Source of the DNA: Solanum dulcamara
Lineage: Eukaryota > Streptophyta > Magnoliopsida > Solanales > Solanaceae
Direction: 5' to 3'
Assembly (NCBI RefSeq): GCF_947179165.1
Contig: NC_077243.1
Span: forward strand, 6,876,001-6,940,000
Length of the DNA stretch: 64,000 nucleotides
Shown: in pieces, positions 59,316-64,000 of the stretch
How the letters are laid out: the number at the start of each line of letters is the position of its first letter
Numbering within the stretch: position 1 is the first letter of the stretch
Translations under genes and position numbers: made by a program
Notes under the pieces: generated by a model
Databases searched by the model: none
What the model was told of the DNA's origin: nothing
What the model saw: only the letters and a program-made list of their open reading frames with translations

Positions 59316-59677
59316 GAGCCCGTTTGGATGTAAAACCCCTTTTTAACTTTTGGACGTGTTTGCCTAATGTTAATTTTAAGCCATAAAGTTCTTAAAGTCA
59401 GTCAAAAATAAAAAGTTAGGATTCCTAACCTTTTTTTTAAGTGCTTAAAGTCATTTTTTTTACCATGAAAATTACTCTTATATCCCTTATATTTTAACTA
59501 AATTCCCAAACTACCCTTGTTATTCTTTTAATCCTAAAATTCATATCATTTTCTTCATTTAAGCACTTTTATCCAAACACTCAACTGCTTATTTATAAAA
59601 ATAACTTTCAGCACTTCAAAGTTCTAAAAGCACTTCATACATAAAAGTTATTTTTTTTAAGTCATCCAAACGGGCTC
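59316..59677. mobile_element. MITE with perfect 15-bp terminal inverted repeats
   Basis: gagcccgtttggatg (59316-59330) and catccaaacgggctc (59663-59677) are exact inverses. CTA precedes and follows, a possible 3-bp duplication. The interior pairs further (aagcacttt words on both arms). It lies about 180 bp beyond the PIF7-like stop codon. Confidence 0.85.
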
Positions 59678-59859
59678 CTAATATTGAAATAGGTACACTT
59701 AACTTGCACTATTAGTCTCATGTTAACTATGGAAAAATATATATTGGAGGAGCAATATACTGTATACATATTGCCACCTAATATCTAAAACCTTGCAATT
59801 CTTGGATACAAACGATAATACGTACTACAAATTATAGAATTAAAAAAAACTTTCAGTTT

Positions 59860-62338
59860 CTATGATCTGTTTGGTCTAGTCCCCTGGTTCAACTTGCTGC
59901 CTGTTATATCCGCAGATTGATTAGCTAATTGCTGCCGATACAAAGCTGCCATGTTGTTGAAGTAGTCCATGTCCATCGACTGTACGTTGTCGTAACAAAA
60001 AACAATAAAGTAAAACGTAAAACAAAAATATAGTCAGTATAGTACTAATAAATTAACAGTTAACGAATTTTTTACACTAAACGTGTTAAATTTACGTCTT
60101 TTAACTGATTGTCTGCCTTATTTTTAACTCTAGACTAAATAACTAGCTTAGATGTTTTAATTGACGTAACAGTGTACAGAAGTTAAACTTTAATTTCAAA
60201 CATGGATAAATTGCTTACTTGAGGTAGAAAAGCGCTACAAGGGTTAGTAAAAGGGGCGGAATTGGTGGTAGTATTGGTAACGTCAGGGATAACAGTATTA
60301 GCCCTGACGACAGTATTAGCTTGTGTGGCTGAAGGAATAATAGCCGGGGCTGCAGGCTGCAGGCCAAAGGCTCCTGGTGAGATGAATGGAATATTAGTGG
60401 GAAGAGACTGATCAGTGGTTGTGGCAGCAGCAGCAGCGCGAGCTAAAGCAGTCATATCAAACATCCCCATGCCCATGCCAAGACCAACACCAACGCCCAT
60501 TCTCGCTAGTAATGACATCTGAATATGTTGATGCATTCCAAAAGGCATTGTCATTTGTGGTGCTATGTTTCTTGCAGTACTGCTCATCAATTGAACTTGC
60601 GCTTGTAGTTGCTTTAAGTAGTCTATCACTTCATCAAGCATTGATGCTTTATCTGTCTGCAAAATTCAGCATTAATCATAGGTTCATAACTATTGTTTTT
60701 GATTTAGTGCATGATGAATGAATTTCACCATTTAGAGGAAAGTTGATTTTTTTTGTTTTGTTATGCATGTTTATGTTGATAAAATTACACACCTTACTTG
60801 CATTTGGTACCAATCTCTGCAGAGCTTTCATCCTTTGGTTAATTCTGTCTCGGCGTCTCTGCACCAAAAAATAAAACAGCACAACACATGCTATTAGTTA
60901 GTACTCCACTAGCTAGCTAGTAGTGCCAGAGCCAGGACTTTTACTAAAGGGATTAACACACATAGAAGTCGGGAGGATTCAACTCTACTATAAAAAAAAA
61001 AGGGCAGACGCTACACTAAAGCTCCCGCTATGCGCAGGGTCCGGGGAAGAATCTGACCACAAGGGTCTATTGTATTCAACTCTACTATATATACATAAAA
61101 GATATTGTACAATATATGCCATTATCTGGTGTAAATGATATTCTTGACAGAATAAATGCAAATTGTACCCGCTCTGACTGGTTATGAACAGCTGCTGCTC
61201 GGCTACGTCTTGATGAGTTGGACCTTTTTGTTTCATGTTCTTCCTTCTTGTTTTCCTGCTACAATCAATTGGTCATGACATATTCTCTAGAGATAAAGTA
61301 TATAATAAAGAGGAAATACAAACTCATTTGTAGTAGCTAGTTTAGTCTTATTTTCTCTATTTGATGTATATTCTTACGTATATAGGGCGTATACGTTGTT
61401 ATAACACTAGTTAAAATCTGTTCTAAGAAGAGAATTATATACCGAGCCACCACCATGACAAGCAGAATCTTCATCACAAGTGGTTTTGGACTTGATGCTA
61501 CGCGAAGACTCATCAAAGGAAGGCCATGTGACCATGGTGGTGTCATTCTCCCTATAGAAGGTAGCGCTGGCACTTGCACACGCGCTACGTTCTGCATACT
61601 CATGATCACCAGCTCCGACATATTGGGGGTCAGATTCTGATGGTCTCATCCTCTTTTTAGCAAACACTGTTGCTCGAGGAGGCGCCATTTTTTGTGAACT
61701 CTCACCCCATTTTCCTCCACTACACAGCACACCAATTTTCAGATCCTGATCATCATTTTGGTCATAATTTTGATGAATTGAAGTCTGATTCTTCCCGTGG
61801 TGTGTGGCTTGATGCACAATGGACTCTAATGTATCGCCGGTTCTTCCCAGTGTCTGTTTTGCTTGTGACATGGAGAGTATGCCCCCTAGTCCATGCATTC
61901 CTAACTGCCCCTTTTCCCATGTCAGCTCTGCAACTTCTTCACACTTACTAGACCTGAACTTTTCAATAAAATTAAGCATATGAAATCACCACCAGGAGGA
62001 AAATCTAACAATATTGCTCGGAAGAATCATTGATAATTTCCTCCAGCAGACTATATAAGTATCAATAAGAGAATAAGACATTGAAAACTAGAAATGGACT
62101 ATATAACACATATCGAACCAGTAAAGGCAGCTCCACTTATAATGTTTGATCGATAAGAAGAAGAACAAACATGATTCAAGAAAACTGTTTGCTAAAACGA
62201 GTCATACATGGGGAGAAAATGATTAATTGGATTCTGCTGGTTATGCACGTGAGGATATTTGTTAGCCTCTTCTGCTTCTACGACTTGTTCTTGTCTTTGA
62301 TGCATTGGATTCCAAGTTGGTACCGTACAATGATTCAT
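59860..62338 (-). CDS. PIF7-like bHLH transcription factor, 450 aa
   Basis: Six exons on the minus strand: 62338-62208, 61953-61443, 61255-61169, 60858-60793, 60656-60219 and 59979-59860 (1353 nt, GT-AG, phases agree). The active-phytochrome-binding motif is VAELTWEKGQLGMHGLG, followed by DTLESIVHQA as in PIF7. The bHLH spans about 220-285: basic HNQSERRRRDR, helix 1 INQRMKALQRLVPNASK, helix 2 DKASMLDEVIDYLKQLQAQV. The C-terminus has MDMDYFNNMAALYRQQ. PIFs bind G-box/PBE DNA and drive shade and temperature growth responses, restrained by phytochrome B. UNE10/PIF8 is the close alternative. Poly-Ala ARAAAAATTT and a Gly/Met run sit mid-C-terminus. Exon 3 has a TAGCAG tandem acceptor. Confidence 0.92.
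60993..61073 (-). mobile_element. 5'-truncated Au SINE in PIF7-like intron 3
   Basis: The 3' 81 bp of an Au SINE (gctcccgctatgcgcagggt ccggggaag in two blocks on the plus strand, T-tail on the minus). A perfect 16-bp duplication ATTCAACTCTACTATA flanks it (60977-60992 and 61074-61089), suggesting a recent event. It lies in the intron between the two bHLH basic-region exons. Confidence 0.93.
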
Positions 62339-63427
62339 GATGATGAATATGATTATTGAGTAATCTATTCCTTTTCTCTGTTTCAGAATATTGAATTCCA
62401 CTTCTTCGTCATATATACTAAAAATTAATTATTCTTATTGCTTTCTGGTCCCCTTTTTGAATTGTCGTGTTCAGATGTTTAATTATATACTGAAACACAA
62501 CATCTGACATAGCAAGAAAGCCTGGATTTCAAATGGATATCTCTCCATATAAATGTAGTTTCTTCTTACCTTCATTCCAATTAAGATTTCTTGAAGTCAG
62601 GTGGGGTTGCAAGCACTCAATGCATTTAGATTTCTAGTGTCTCATTGTTTTTGGACCTACATAAATATTACTGCTACTATTCCTCACCACAAGCTATTGA
62701 GGTCCGGGCTCCATAGAAATTTAATGTCTGAACAACAACCTGTTAGGTTGGGCCTTCAAATCTGAGGATGCCTTCAATCATCGAGAGTTTGTTATCGCGA
62801 TATTCCTTGAGGAAACAAGTTTCATAATCTCTTTTCTTAAGCCTGAATTTCGTTCCTATCATATTACAAAAATAGATTTCAAAAGTGCTATTGCATTTGT
62901 TGAATTCTTACTGCTGCAAGTAGATATTTGATATTTTTAGTTATATTTCCTTAAACTTTCACGAGAGAAACATAGATGGAAAACTATTTTTGTTGAACAG
63001 TGTGGTGGTTGGGGACCCAAGTTTTTTAGTTCGCTTTAATTTCAACTTTTCATATGACATATTTAAAATCATAACATTAAAAAATATTTTAGTACATTCT
63101 AAATATCTTTAATTTAAAACCACAAGATTCAAATTTTTTTTTCCTTTTTTTTAAAACGTTGTATGTTCAGGGTTCAGGAAAATCAAAATAGAACAAACAA
63201 ATTGAAACAGAAAAGTGCTTATATACAGTTGCCAATCAGGAGCGGCTCAAGCATATTATTGGCCTAAAGCGAAAATCGAACGGAGGCCTTAAACTTTAAT
63301 ATATAAATTAATTTATTTTTCTTACGAAGTTTATTCTTCTACCTCTTTGAGATGCAGAATTGTCAATTTTTTTAAGACCGATTCTTTTAATAATTCTTTT
63401 TTCAAGTGATAATACATTTTTTTATAA
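62339..63427. other. Upstream region of the PIF7-like gene
   Basis: Promoter and spacer; no gene was found. A fragment at about 63238 (caggagcggctcaagcat) resembles the cagnggcgg end of hAT-type elements but no partner end was found. Confidence 0.45.
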
Positions 63428-64000
63428 ATAGTCTCTGGTTGCATTAGAAAAGCAGCTATCGAGGTTTTAGGGGTATCGAGAGGAATCTGTAGTGATCGTC
63501 AAGGAGATTGGTGGTGGAATGGAGAAGTACAAGGCAAAGTGAAAGCCAATAAGATTGCCTATACGGAGTGGTTGGAGTGCGTAGATGTGGAGGAGAAGAA
63601 TAGGCTTAAAGATATCTATAAGAAGGAGAAGACGGAAGTGAAGTCGACGGTCACCAGTGCTAAGACGACAGCTTTTGAACGCCTATATATCGAGTTAGGA
63701 GAAAAAGGTGGGGACAAGAGATTATATAGGCTCGCCAAAGCGAGAGAGAGAAAAGCCTGTGACCTGGATCTAGTAAAGTGCATCAAGGACGAAGAAGGTG
63801 AAGTGTTGGTGGATGAGACCTCTATTAAGCAAAGGTGGAAAGCTTACTTTCACAGACTCTTAAATGAAAAAGGAGACAGAGACATTGTACGGGGTGATTT
63901 AGCGTACTCTTATAGTCTTTGGGACTTTGGGTACTGTAGGTGTTTTAGGGTTGAGGAGGCTAGACGTGCTATTAGCAGGATGAGGAGGGGGAGATCGACC
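63428..64000 (+). mobile_element. RTE-clade LINE, open frame running off the window
   Basis: An uninterrupted frame of 191 codons after a TAA at 63425-63427. It reads [80 protein letters not shown] and AYFHRLLNE, the linker between endonuclease and reverse transcriptase in plant RTE LINEs. It has no start codon, so it is probably a 5'-truncated copy continuing to the right. It encodes the part just upstream of what the LINE at 40015 keeps. Confidence 0.88.

Noticed and set aside
61954..61979. ATG at 61979 (MLNFIEKF) as start of the PIF7-like protein
   Set aside because: A better model splices exon 1 (62338-62208, beginning MNHCTVPTWNP) to an acceptor at 61954, placing that ATG inside the intron.
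1..64000. A gene cluster or novel multi-gene system across the window
   Set aside because: The six host genes belong to unrelated housekeeping or signalling families, on mixed strands with kilobase spacing, and show no shared regulation or pathway link.

Overview
The window is a plant nuclear segment, almost certainly from a Solanaceae genome. The evidence is AT-rich intergenic DNA, GT-AG introns in every multi-exon gene, plant-only families (DUF863, DYW-type PPR, plant calmodulin-binding protein, PIF-type bHLH), and repeats typical of Solanaceae: Au SINEs, TS-like SINE tails ending in (TTG)n, RTE-clade LINE fragments and Stowaway/hAT MITEs. I cannot fix the genus from the sequence alone.

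Layout. 1-650 is the 3' end of a degraded Copia element. 1009-3176 (+) is a five-exon U1-type zinc-finger gene with a duplicated exon. 3.2-25 kb is repeat territory. It holds a line of MITEs, an old Copia element (9157-15081, TSD CAATA) full of later insertions, a younger relative (15225-20660, flanked by ATAAT), and a satellite-like array of about seven 363-388 bp units (about 20700-24735). That array is split by a 1452-bp Helitron whose empty site can be read from neighbouring units.

The gene-rich middle holds a DUF863 protein (26568-29587, +), the DNA-repair gene ERCC1 (30898-34563, +, nine exons), a single-exon DYW-type PPR gene (34963-36732, +), and a flavin monooxygenase of the FMO GS-OX-like group (38176-42512, -, seven exons). 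FMO intron 2 contains a 5'-truncated RTE LINE. 42.6-48.5 kb is intergenic. 48525-51137 (+) encodes an 870-aa calmodulin-binding protein built on three copies of a 200-aa module.

The right part holds an Au SINE with a 14-bp TSD, a 1952-bp fold-back Mutator-like element with a 9-bp TSD, two short 5'-truncated Au SINEs, several MITEs, a PIF7-like bHLH gene (59860-62338, -, six exons), and an RTE LINE reading frame running off the right edge.

The six host genes are unrelated in function (repair, organelle RNA editing, S-/N-oxygenation, calcium signalling, light signalling) and there is no sign of a cluster or pathway. Exon models were built by hand from splice sites and reading phase; all sum to whole codons. 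The most notable signals are the triplicated calmodulin-binding module, the Helitron with its readable empty site, the fold-back MULE carrying a hairpin array, and the duplicated exon plus broken finger in the zinc-finger gene. I see no convincing novel multi-gene system.
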